NCBI GenBank assembly: GCA_009801085.1
Contig: VNWV01000008.1
Location: 434,001-498,000 of the forward strand
Direction: 5' to 3'
From: Lasiodiplodia sp. COLG20
Lineage: Eukaryota; Ascomycota; Dothideomycetes; Botryosphaeriales; Botryosphaeriaceae
DNA length: 64,000 nt
Below, in pieces: positions 1-10,007 of this stretch. The position numbers were made by a program, and so were the translations under genes. Within the stretch, counting starts at the first letter, position 1. Every line of letters starts with the position of its first letter. The notes below the pieces were generated by a model. The model worked only from the letters and a program-made list of their open reading frames with translations, did not search any database and was not told where the DNA came from.

Positions 1-1125
1 GCACGTTGTACGGCCCGAACTGCCGGACGCGCGGCGACAGGAGGTCTTCTTGCAGCGTCCCGATGGGGTCGTCGGCGGGCTTGGACGAGTAGTTTTCCTG
101 CGACTGGAGGGAGAGGGGAGACTCGGCGCCGCCATCTTGGCAGCGGAAGCGCATTGCGATGTCCGGGTGTTCGGCGGCGGGGATGGCGGAGTCGAGGAAG
201 GGGGCCGTCGCGGCTGGAGGTGGTGCGGCCGGCGGTGAGGGTGAGGTAGGCGCCTTCGTAGATGGAGCGCATCTTGGCGAGCTCGCGGGTGACGTCGGCG
301 GGGTCGTCTTGGACGATGCAGAGGGCGTCGATCCAGAGGTGGTGGATTTGTAGGCTGCGGGCGACGTGGATGGCGTCGGTGATGGTTTGGTAGGTCGACA
401 AGGCTGATGGCGGGATTGCTTGTTCGTAGAGCGACTTTGTCGCTTTTGTGGTCTTGTAGGTTTGGTCCATGCCCCAGCAGTAACTCGGAGCTGCGTATCG
501 AATGTTCTTTTCGGCGTGGCTGTCAACAAGACGAAGTGCCTCTTCTTCACGGCTTCCTACGAAAAGGAGTCGAGATGGCCTGTAATCAGTGGTTAATTCA
601 CACTGTTCATGCGAACAGTCACATCGTCGAGCCAGTCCTTCCATGCTTTTGACTGGTTTGCTCTTTTCCGAACAGGAGGACCTGATCTAAGCTCGTTGAA
701 TGCCGCGTCGCCTGCATTTAGTCAGCGTGAGATCGAAGAGGTCGCGAGATTATAATCAGACCTGGCATTGCGAAGACTTGAAAACTCCCAGACTCTTTAT
801 GCGGCTCCCACTCCCACTCAATTTTGCAAATATACTTTTTGAAGCGCAATGGTTTGAGTAGATGGAAGTAGAACTGAATAGACGGCGCTCGAGATGACTC
901 TCCTTGTGGCGCTTTGGAAAGAACAATCTGGAAGAAGATGCAGCCGTCCTGGCTTCTATCGCGTAGATCCGAAAGAGAGAATAAATTCTTGCTGATATAT
1001 TTGCGACCATTACCTATTGTCGCCCGCGACTGGTCCAGAGGAAGGTCGAATTGATCCAGAATGAAATCACGACAATAGTTGCAGGAATGCACAGGTGGAC
1101 AACCTAGAGTATCCATAGTCATCAA
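1..1125 (-). pseudogene. HET-domain protein, frameshifted and cut by window edge
   Basis: The reverse strand reads through a recognisable heterokaryon-incompatibility (HET) gene that runs off position 1. An N-terminal Cys-rich stretch begins at the ATG at 1125. An intron with donor GTCTGA near 764 and branch site GCTGAC follows, although the acceptor is not settled. The HET core then reads CSHEQCELTTDYRPSRLL, RYAAPSYCWG and WIDALCIVQDD. Near position 206 the frame slips by one base: YLTLTAGRTTSS continues only in another frame as FLDSAIPAAEHPDIAMRF. Downstream, the usual RAWTLQE motif has lost its first residues and reads PIGTLQEDLLSPRV. HET domains act in regulated cell death after non-self recognition, but this copy is probably inactive. 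A sequencing error could explain the frameshift, less easily the missing Arg-Ala-Trp. Confidence 0.72.
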
Positions 1126-1911
1126 TGTGCAAGCATGGCATCAATCTCTACGGAAATACCGTCTGCGAGGGTGGTTGAACAGTCAGTCGGTGGCTCCAAG
1201 GCTGAATGGAATTGTGGAGGAAGCGGGGCAATAGACGACCTCAGCCACGTATCTGGGGTCGAAACAGAGCTAGTCTGAAAGTAGTTAGCCTCCAACAGTG
1301 CGATTGTAGCTGCGGCTGTAGAGAAAAGAGTTCATCAACATCCCTGACGATAATATCAGAGGATATAAGACTAGAATAGAAATAATTCAACGCTAGGTCA
1401 CCTTACTCCCTTCCTACAATCGTACTTAAGCCTATCATTGACCCTTAATAAGTAGTAGATTTCTTTCTTGCTACAACAGTTGATCTGGGTGACTCCCGAG
1501 AGCAACTCGTCATCTCCCTTGGCCTTGTTTCAGGACTCTCAGCACCGCCAAGTAGTTAGCCTAATTGGGAAATCCACAAGTGGTTTAGCGCAGCCTGTTC
1601 CTCATAAAACGTAGCTCATCGTGTAGGCCCTTAGAACGAGCAATCCATTGAGTTCAAACAGGCCTATCCCTTCAGCATTTCCCTTTCAATGTTATTGTGC
1701 GCTGGTTTGAGGCATGTGCTTTCCCCCAGGCATCAAAGTGGGGCGTTCCACGCCGCAAGCAGAACGCAGACCGCCTCGCCACGTATTCGCATGCCTATCA
1801 CTTCTTGAAACATAAAACGACGCCTTGCATGCTTCTCTCAGTCCCTCTTCAACTGCCTCCCTCCCTCCCTCCCTCCCTCTCCCCCGACCCCCCCGCGCAC
1901 TGCCCACCATC
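1126..1911. other. Intergenic, no gene seen
   Basis: This stretch separates the HET relic from the ankyrin gene. It is mixed-composition sequence with many stops in all frames. A CT-rich pyrimidine tract (CTCCCTCCCTCC repeats, about 1855-1885) lies just upstream of the ankyrin start and probably belongs to its promoter or 5' UTR. No RNA gene or repeat pair is visible. Confidence 0.6.
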
Positions 1912-2321
1912 ATGCGCGACCCAACCCCCCACCAAACCGCCATCCTCTCCGCCTGCGCCTCGCAGCCCCTCTCCACCCTCCGCTCCCTCCTCTCAACCAG
2001 CCCCGACGACCCGGCCCCGCACGCAAAGCACATGGCTAAAACGGCCGCCGAGCACGGCAACGCCTCCGTCCTCGCGCACATCGTCCTGACCGCGCCCGCG
2101 CCTGCCCTCGAACCCCGCACCTCCCTCCTCTTCCTCGCCGCCGCCGCGCACTCGCGGCCCTGCGTCGAAATCATGCTGAGCGACCAGGGCGGCTGCCACA
2201 TCGACGCGCGCGACGACGACGGCAACGGCAACGTGCTGGACTGGGCGCTCGGCCGCGCCGGGTGCCCGGATGAGTTTGTGGCCTGGCTGCTCGAGCGGGG
2301 CGCGCGGGCGGAGCGCGAGGG

Positions 2322-2352
<31 letters not shown>

Positions 2353-2859
2353 GACGATGACGATGACGGCGACGATGTGCTGTTTGAGAATGCGAGGTTC
2401 TTCTGCCTCGCTGGCGCGGCGGCGCGGGGATCCGTCGCCATCATGCGTATGCTCGTCGCGCACGGGGCCGAGGTGGATGCGTCGCGGGCGCTGCACACGG
2501 CCGTTGCGCTGGGGTATGTGCAGAAGGTGAGGTTTCTGGTCGAGGAGGTGGGGGCGGATGTGAATGGGCCGCCGGGTTGGTGTCGTCGTCGGTGGGGGTC
2601 GGAGGGGGGGATCAAGGATCCTGGCAAGCCGTTGCACAGGGCGGCGGAGAAGGGGTATGGGGGGCTTGTGGAGTACCTGCTGGAGCATGGGGCGAGGATG
2701 GATGCGAGGGATGGGGTGGGGCGGACGCCGTTTCAGGTTGCGTTTGCGAATCGGAGGGAGAATGTCATGGCTATTTTGAAGGGGAGGGGGGGTTCGACTG
2801 AGTTGGGGATTGGCATGATTGAGTATACGGAGGGGTATCGTACGCGAATGTTTGTGTGA
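1912..2859 (+). CDS. Ankyrin-repeat protein
   Basis: This is a single-exon gene of 315 aa if translation starts at ATG 1912 (MRDPTPHQTAIL). The ATG at 1825 lies in the same frame but would add a Ser/Pro-rich stretch encoded by the pyrimidine tract, so 1912 is preferred. Ankyrin-like units follow one another: TSLLFLAAAAHSRPCVEIML, GNVLDWALGRA, FFCLAGAAARGSVAIMRMLV, ALHTAVALGYVQKVRFLVEE and KPLHRAAEKGYGGLVEYLLE, each with helix-turn-helix spacing. A run of Gly followed by Asp (about residues 140-160) interrupts the repeats. No other catalytic or membrane domain is visible. Ankyrin repeats bind protein partners; the partner is unknown. Its neighbours on both sides are HET relics, a context in which solo ankyrin proteins are common in fungal accessory DNA. 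Confidence 0.8.
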
Positions 2860-2879
2860 TTGTGTTTTATGTGCTGGAG

Positions 2880-3112
2880 GTTGCTGTTTTGAAGTCTGGC
2901 AGGACTTCGTTCAGCGGTATAATTTGCGAGAGCTGCCGCACTCGGATGAAGACAGGCTGATTGCTATCTCAGTCATAACTCGTCCCTTCGAAGACGACTA
3001 TGTCGCAGCCTTATCGTATGGCAAGGCTTTGACTATGCTTCCTTGGTTTGGTTGGAACGTCGCTTTCAGGCCGCAAGGAAATAGGGCAATGGCCAACAGT
3101 GCGCCCAGCTAG
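2880..3112 (+). pseudogene. HET-family C-terminal relic
   Basis: The plus-strand reading contains FEVWQDFVQRYNLREL, then EDRLIAISVITRPF, then DDYVAALSYGKALTMLPW. This order matches the region that follows the HET domain in intact fungal HET proteins: a W..-V..Y..R.L helix, then DRL.AI.GIA..F, then Y.AGLW...L...L.W. No HET core precedes it, only the 3' end of the ankyrin gene, so it is a truncated fragment. It ends at a TAG at 3110-3112. It points the opposite way to the HET relic at the left window edge and need not derive from it. Confidence 0.55.
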
Positions 3113-3467
3113 AGCTCATCAAGCATCGCCGGGCCTATCCGTTATCTGGGTAGGCGCGACAAACCGCTCGTCGCATCGGCCATTGACGTTCTAGTGATCT
3201 GTCGACCCATTGAACCTGTGTGGCAAGATCTGGTCGGGAATTGCTACAATTAAAGTGTTGTTCACACGGTGCGTCTACACCTGTAGCGGCGATGACCACA
3301 GGTGTCTCTTGTTTCCTGGCATTTCACTCGGACGGAGCCGCGGCTACAGGTGGCTTCTTTGTGAATGACGGAGAGGAAGGTCGCAGCTCCTTGAACGGAC
3401 ATGCCGCCATGTTTATTGGTAATCGAATGGAGCTGATAGCTGCCAATATCGGCCACTGGCAGTTGTA
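3113..3467. other. Intergenic or relic sequence, nothing recognised
   Basis: Short open frames on both strands show no family motifs. No promoter, RNA gene or repeat is evident. Confidence 0.5.
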
Positions 3468-3881
3468 TCAGCGTAGAGAACTGTTCTGGCCATACAACGA
3501 AGACTTGAGTGCATGGATGGTCAAGGAGCAGGGTATGAACATGGTGTTATAGAGCTTTCCTCGCCTCGAAATCCCGGAGTACGTGTACCTACTCCCGCCT
3601 ATGGCGAGGACGTTTGATCTGCTCGACACGTGCGCATTCGTGAGGTTGCCATGGACGAGGTGCTTGAGGAAGAAGCCAAGGCAGTCGGTGCCAAGGGCGG
3701 CGGCCTCAAGTTTGTTGAGGAGCGCGCGCTCGGCAGGCAGCTTGAGGTAGGTGTCGCTGTCGTAAGAAAAAGAGCAGAAGGGCGCTTTGGAAGCGGCAGG
3801 GGTGGTGGGGGAGGTGATCGTCCTGGTGGTGAGCTTCAACTCTTCTGCGACGGGAGCGTTGTTGTTGCTGCTGCTGCTCAC
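3468..3881 (-). CDS. Hypothetical protein, possibly a relic
   Basis: This is an open frame of 137 aa. It starts with a Ser/Asn-rich segment, followed by a compact stretch with LPAERALLNKLEAAALG and CLGFFLKHLVHG that looks helical and protein-like. The rest lacks structure I recognise. There is no signal peptide or membrane segment. It could be the first exon of a decayed gene. It is surrounded by relic sequence and I cannot assign a family. Confidence 0.25.
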   Translation of the reverse strand: MSSSSNNNAPVAEELKLTTRTITSPTTPAASKAPFCSFSYDSDTYLKLPAERALLNKLEAAALGTDCLGFFLKHLVHGNLTNAHVSSRSNVLAIGGSRYTYSGISRRGKLYNTMFIPCSLTIHALKSSLYGQNSSLR

Positions 3882-6393
3882 TGTTTGCGTCGAGACTGGA
3901 ACTCTCTACACTTCACCTGTCCTAGGCACTAACTGTGTGCTCAACAGACGGCGCTGCAGGATTCTCGTCCTGTCAAACACGTTAGCTGACGATGTCGCAA
4001 GTCGCGGCAGTGCGCACAACAGGATGTCGCTGCAGTCTTTGTCGCTGCGTTCGTGTACTTCCTCCTGTCGCTCCCTGCGCCTATTAGCGTATCTTTGGGG
4101 CCAATCGATGTCGTCGCTTTGCCGTGCTTGCAGAGAAATCGGTCATTCTGTGTTGTCGCGTTCTTACCCCCCAGGGTGTTTGCTCAAGCGTTGTCACTGC
4201 AGACGCAGCGTACTATCGGACAGGTCTGGCCTATGACGTCAGAACTTGTGGGAACCCGACGCGCACGACGCTCACTGCGCTTGGGTGATTCCTTCAGAGG
4301 CTCTCCTGCACGCATGCAGGGCGCAGAATCGTGCTCATTATCGCAACGCGCAGTGAATAGACATGACGAAGTATGACTCGCAAGTTGCCTCTCGTTTGCG
4401 ATCAAACTGCTTTTGCGCTTGGACACAGCACACGCGTGATAGCAGGCCAGGATGGCAAGGGAGAGCACGCCGGACATCAGGCACATGTAGTTGCAAGATG
4501 CGTCATAGCAGACAAGCACATTACCACTGCTGTTCTCATCAGCGTCCTCTATTAGTGCTCACTGTCGCCCTGGTAGGATTACACACTGTGTGATCCTCAT
4601 CGGTCGCTGCTCAAAGAGACTTTAGTGACGCTCACGACAATGAGGCACTTAAGTCCTTCGAACGATAGATCCTAGAGCGGGATCCAATGATAAGTCCGGC
4701 TCGAGGGGGACGATAACATTAGTACTCGGAAGAACTTGCGCCATCTGTCTATCCTACAAATTGCCATTCTGAACATCCTGAGGGCGCCTCTCCCTGCCTT
4801 TACGTATGCCACTACTATGCTATCGTTAGAAAGAACTTCCTACACCTCGTCTAGATATTCATAGTTGTCTCTATCCATTGTACCCGCCAAGCATTCCGCA
4901 TGCAAGGGGTGGCTCCATTCTCAGCCGCATTTCCCGCTCTTGGCACGCTGGACCTACAAGTCCCCTTCATAGAACGCCACAGGCTACTTGAAGGTTCCTA
5001 AAGGTCCTAATGCCACCAGGACGCTTCATGAGCGCCTTGCGGATGGTAGCAAACTGCCTCTTCCAAACCGACCTTGTCCTTTGTTGCCGAGAGCCCCAGC
5101 TGCCAACCCATCATTGTGCCTCCACAACCCTAACCCTAGTGTAGCCAACGGGTATATTCGCAATGTTTGAATATTTCGAGCGTGGGAGTCTGTTACTGCA
5201 TGCCGGCGAGGTCTTGCGTGGGTGGGCGGATCGTGAGACGACTTGAGACCGTGCCGATTCTCGTCGCGCGCAGCTGGGACCGTCGCCGCTAGGTCACTCT
5301 AGGGGCGTCATGGATAGGGGCTCGAGAAGGGAATGGAAGGTCAGTTAGTGGTAGTTCTGTTGCGCTACCTGGCGAGGGGGCCTCCTAGGAGCAAGTCAGC
5401 AGTTGAAGTCGCGAACGCGACATCACCCCTTGGCCTCCGCGATGCCGCGCCGCATCCTAGCAAGAAGTGTAGCAGTCACGAAGTGAATTAGTACTTCTCT
5501 GAGCATGGGAGGAGGTATTAGCTGTCGGGCGCAGGCTGTTCTGGCGGATAAAGCTGGGGCGTAGTCGTGGATTCAAGAGCAGAGTCGCCTAGCGTCGCAT
5601 AGCGGAGTCAGCACAGCTTCCCACTCTAGGGCAGACATACTGACCGTCGGAAGGACCTAGAAAAGTTGTCCGCAGGCGGATGCGGCTTTCTTCGAGTCCT
5701 CCGCGATGTCGGGCCAGGGTATGAGCTTGTCCATGTCGTCAGCATCAACCTCCTCCGTCGCGCGTCCCGCCGGTGACGACATTCGTACGGAACAGGGGTT
5801 CTGAAAAGAAGAGACTAGGAATCGGTATGGCCAGAGTGCAATCTTTCCGAGGTGTTGAGTGACGCCGGGTAAGAGGGGCAGCGGGAAGCAAACAAAAGCA
5901 GACACCAGAGCCCGCGGCCCGCTGCGACTGCCATAGCCCTAGCCATGCCGCCGCGCGACATAACCTCGCAAGTACAGCATCCGCGTAGCATCCTTGACCT
6001 CCCTCTCAGAGAACCTCCTCTGCAGCCCTCGTGTCAAGTCTCCCCTGACCGCCAGCGGCGCAGCTGCCTTCAGCGCATCCTCCTACATGTCCGCCTTCCT
6101 GCAGCCCTTGATGCACCTGCGCGTGCCGGCCATTTCATGACCTTGATGGACCTTTGCGGTTATTCATCAGGCTTCCAACGAGCTCATCGGCCAATCAGGG
6201 GCCAGGCGCATAAGCACAGCTGCGCGCTGGCACTGCAGGGTCCCGTCACGGGGGTGGGTGCGTCAGTGACGGCCAGCTGCCTGAATCTGTGGCCCGAGCG
6301 CCTACCGCTTCTTCAAAAGCTCCTCCTCCTCCGGCTCCAGACCTTCTTTCTCTTCCTCCAACAGACACCACGACCTCATGACCGCAAAACACC
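3882..6393. other. 2.5 kb without a convincing gene
   Basis: Only short frames occur, none with family motifs. A short telomere-like motif, CCCTAACCCTA, occurs near 5127 but is only about two units long. The sequence is not strongly AT-rich. It may be decayed coding DNA, because several frames have ordinary amino-acid composition, but no protein family can be read from them. Confidence 0.5.
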
Positions 6394-7645
6394 ATGAAGA
6401 TTGTTCGACTGCCTTCGCCTCTGGCGAAAAAGGCTTTTTTCATTCTTTCACTGTCCTCGGGGCTTTTGCCTCGGGGCAAAAAGTGAGTCGCGCGCCTCCT
6501 CTATCTTCACCCCCCATCGCCCTTCAGCAGCCCTTCAGCATCATTGTCAAACGATGAGCTTCACCAGCCCCTACCCCTCATGAAGATTGCGCGCACTGTT
6601 TGCAAGATCCTCCGCATACATACCCCCTTCTAGCCCCATACTCGCTGCCCGCGACAAGACACTCCTGCTGACATCGACGCTGCAAGCAGAGTCCGCCCTG
6701 CTAGATCTTCTGATCTGCTGGCCCGACCCCCCCGAATCGATCGCGGCTAGGGTCCTCCCCACTTCCCGAAACCGCATGAATGGGGGTTGGGCCGGCGGAT
6801 CAACCATGGAGGTCACGTTGACCAACACGAAGTCCCAGTCCAAGCAGGGGCCCCAGCCCTGGGTAAGCCATCCCCCTTGTACAGCACAAGCATTGCTGTC
6901 CAGTCCGCCGCGCTTTCTTACCCTCTTTCCACTCCTGGATGACACTGTGACTGACTTGAAGCAGCACCAGGGCCCCTGGGGCTTAGCAGATGCCGTTCGT
7001 GCCGCCATCAATGCTGGCGGGATGCCACATTGACACTATGAGATCGCATTCGCTTCGGCGATTGCCGACGAATGCGAAACGATCGAGCAAGGCCCGATCA
7101 AGTTCCACTGTGCGGACGTCCTTGGTTTCTGCAAGATCGACAGCAGCGAGTGGTCTGCTGCCTACGCCTTCGACGCATACCACATCATATGCCTGTGTGC
7201 TGCAGCTTTCAATCTCCCGTCGCTCACCAAGACATGCCATGACCTCGATCTGACTGGAGTCATAATCCACGAGCTGTCACACCTGTCCCGCGTATTCAAG
7301 CCAGCCACGCATGACTACGCAACCGAATGGCCCAAAGCAGCCAACTTGCCAGAGGACATGGCAACCGAGAACGCGGACACGTACCGACTCTACGCTCAAG
7401 GTATGTCTTCTCCATTGCCAAGTCCAGATGTTCTCTGACCACTGACGCCACCAGCCGTCTACCTCGGATGCCCCGTCGACGACGACACCCTCCAAATCTA
7501 CAATTGCAAAGAAGGAAAGCACGCAAAGGAACTAAAAAGCCAAAAGTACGGCGTGCATTCGGTACATCAAAGGGCACACCGACACCGGGACCTGCCTGGC
7601 ACTGAACCCCTCCAACGGACCGGTCCATTTGCTAAACCGCCTTGA
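6394..7645 (+). pseudogene. M35 (deuterolysin/aspzincin)-like metallopeptidase with in-frame stop
   Basis: From 7034 the frame reads HYEIAFASAIADECETI, then a Cys-containing stretch, then GVIIHELSHLSRVF with an HExxH zinc site. ATHDYATEW follows, in the position of the M35 GTxDxxYG motif that supplies the third zinc ligand, and then ENADTYRLYAQ. An intron (GTATGT at 7401 to the CAG before 7456) leads in phase into AVYLGCPVDDD, matching the M35 C-terminal ADSYA.YA.A.YL.C pattern. The product would be a secreted zinc endopeptidase. Upstream, MEVTLTNTKSQ plus a probable GTAAGC...AAGCAG intron (about 6864-6963) joins to HQGPWGLADAVRAAI. A TGA at 7031-7033 then interrupts the same frame. A signal-like ATGAAGATT occurs twice (6394 and 6580). 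The start is unresolved and the gene is probably broken. Confidence 0.55.
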
Positions 7646-7647
7646 GC

Positions 7648-8100
7648 GGCATGACTGTGTGGCTATGGGCTCTTAACTCTCCCAATAGCCAGTGCTTGCT
7701 CAAGCTGCACGGCCCATACCTTGCCCCCTATGACCCCTCTGCCAGCGTCATCGCTATCGCGCCACCTCCGACTCAGACCATCCTTTTGTACGACGTGCGC
7801 AATTTCGACAAACCACCATTTGCGACTTTCGACAAGTCGAGCGCCGCGAGCCAGCTCGATCCCGAGCTGGTAGCCCAGATAACGGAAGAAGCGAGAAAGC
7901 AACTCTGTCTGATGGTGTCGTCTTGGAATGCCAAGACCTCGACGATGAGGCCGCCTCCTCTCCCGCGCAATCCCACGACGGCTTTTCACAGCTTCGTGCG
8001 ACGCTTCTTCACGCAGTCAGCACAGGAGCCCAGCAATAGAGCCAAATGGGCGGCGTTCTTCCTGTTCGAGGTCTACCGCGACCGCATCCAGGACTACTGA
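7648..8100 (+). pseudogene. WD40 fragment resembling COMPASS subunit Swd2, fused to foreign sequence
   Basis: Shortly after the start of a 152-aa frame, the sequence reads VWLWALNSPNSQCLLKL, YLAPYDPSASVIAIA and ILLYDVRNFDKPPFATFD. This order closely matches one blade-to-blade stretch of Swd2/Cps35, a WD40 protein of the histone H3K4 methyltransferase complex and of cleavage/polyadenylation factor. The family protein is over 300 aa; here the match stops abruptly at ATFD and continues as an unrelated Ala/Arg/Pro-rich tail. No other WD40 blades are seen on either side. It is therefore a partial duplicated copy, not the functional gene. The family match is by memory of the conserved motif and needs a search. 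Confidence 0.55.
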
Positions 8101-8183
8101 TGACGCGGTAATGGCTGACGAAGGCCCTGCGACCCAAACATCGCCACGCAGGCACCTCACTCCACCAGCCGGACAGTGCCATC

Positions 8184-9300
8184 ATGGATCCCGCCTGGGT
8201 ATCTCACGTCACCAATGAGCTTTCTTAGATGCGTCAGGAGATGGCCGCTCTCCGCAACGAGGTCAATGCGCTCAAAAACCACGCGTCGACCGAGCTTGGG
8301 TCCCGCGCATGGTCAAGAAGGCCGACCTTGAAGCCGTCATCGGGAACGCAAAAGCTCAAATTACATCAGTGGGATCACTGATGTCTTCGACTGGGACTTC
8401 CCGGACCGCACCATCGAGGTGCTCACGCTCTGGCACGCCGGCGAGAAGTATCATTGTCAACTTCAAGCCCATCCACGGCTTCCCCGCCACCGTCGACGAC
8501 ATCGACCGTCTCAGCGCCAATGCTGTCGACACAATTCTTGATCACCTCGATGGCAAGCGCGATGGTCTGCTGTTTGAGAGGAAGGACCGCCTCAAGTCCA
8601 TCATTGGCTTGGTCAAGAACGATCCAGCCCTGGCAGATGCTTCAAATTGGACCTCTTCTGGTCCGCACCGAGAGGCTCGCCGAGTCCTCCACGCTGTCCG
8701 TCTACCCGACCGCGGCCGACGCCCTGTCGCACAAGATCTCGCGGCAGATGGCCGTCTTCGGCGCGCTTGACGAGGAACGGCGCATGGTGCGTCGCCAGCG
8801 GGCCGGCGTCGACGGCTCCCTGGACCGCGAGATGTTCGTGCGCAAGGCACTGTCGTATGGCTGGATCGAGATCGTCGGCAGGGAGCGGATTGAGGGATAT
8901 GACAAGAACCAGTATTTCCGCATCCCACCGGACGCAGGCTTCATCCTTGGAGACTGCACGCGTGGCAAGGACCTCGAAAATGCTGTCCAGTACATGCATG
9001 CAAAGTACGACCACCGGAAACAATTCGACTTCATTGTCATGGACCGTGCAAGTAAGTCTCGTGAAGGATTCTATGTGGAGTGGGCCCTGTGCGCGCTCCA
9101 ACGAGCCGCGCTTTCTCCACCCGCCCTTTACGGACGACCGCATCCTCACCTACGCCTTCGGCCACGCGTACCACGCGGTCTGCCTGGAGATCGAGATCAA
9201 TAGCCCTCGCAGCGACGACCGCGTGTTTTAGGACCGCTGCCCGCAGTGCCGCCGCCGCCTCTTCGCCGACATAGCGCGGATGTCTTGGGTAGAGAGATTG
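8184..9300 (+). pseudogene. Multiply frameshifted gene relic with RING-like C-terminus
   Basis: Protein-like segments follow one another in different frames: MRQEMAALRNEVNALKNH (coiled-coil-like, near 8229), then GITDVFDWDFPDRTIEVLTL, then VDDIDRLSANAVDTILDHL, then ERLAESSTLSVYPTAADALS and MFVRKALSYGWIEIVGRERI, and finally HPPFTDDRILTYAFGHAYH followed by a TAG at 9229-9231 and CPQCRRRLFADI. The last part has H.YHAVCL...CPQCRRRLF spacing typical of a RING finger. The TAG precedes GAC and could come from CAG by a C-to-T change. A GTAAGT at about 9051 may be a genuine donor, so part of the frame switching could be splicing. The complete architecture is not recognised. Confidence 0.45.
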
Positions 9301-10007
9301 ATGAATGCATCGTTGGGTGGAAAGGGATTGAGAGCTTGATGGATACCAGTGGCGAGGGGTCTTATGTAGTTTAATTCAATAAAAGTCTCTAAATACATGG
9401 ACGTGCAAGCTACTTCCGTGAGAAGGATAAGTCGTTAACATCGGCAACGAACTAATACCCGTTAACAGTATTCCAAAAAAGGAATTCTTTGACTTGGGTA
9501 ACTGGTCTACTTTAAGACTATATCACATAGCCGATCCGTATTTTAGTAGATAAAGCATCAACAGCATTAAAGGTCAACATCTTCTGGAACTTGTACTTCA
9601 GCAGACTTAAGACTACTTCAACGCACTGTCTTAGTAAAGAGTCTCTTTCAAACCTAAGGTTCGATCAACCACAGCCGCAGCAGCAGCAACAGCGCCAATT
9701 ACTAATGGGGTCACTCCAATCTCTTAACTCAAACTGAAGTACAAAAACCCAGTATACCATCATACTTACCGATAAAGGGATCACCGACTATAAAGCGAAT
9801 AATGCTTTTGCTAACAACCTCCTTAGCTCTCACCGATTAGTCATTAGTATGGTATTGGCTTCACATCCTACAATCTTCCTGATAAGTCGCATTCAAACAT
9901 TCTATACGGCTACGTATAAGCAAAGTGTTCTTGTAAATCAAGATCTAAGTCGCGCAATCCTTCGATTCTAAAGCATTGAACCTATAATATCCAAGGCCCT
10001 GTTGCGT
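9301..10007. other. AT-rich intergenic
   Basis: This is AT-rich sequence with frequent stops and no protein family or repeat pair. It lies downstream of both the RING-like relic and the convergent HET gene. It could include 3' UTR sequence or heavily decayed repeat DNA. Confidence 0.5.

Noticed and set aside
1692..2688. Long minus-strand frames of 311 and 231 codons
   Set aside because: They are antisense shadows of the GC-rich ankyrin gene, dominated by Pro/Ser/Arg, with no motifs.
5127..5140. CCCTAACCCTA as an interstitial telomere
   Set aside because: Only about two units; too short to distinguish from chance.
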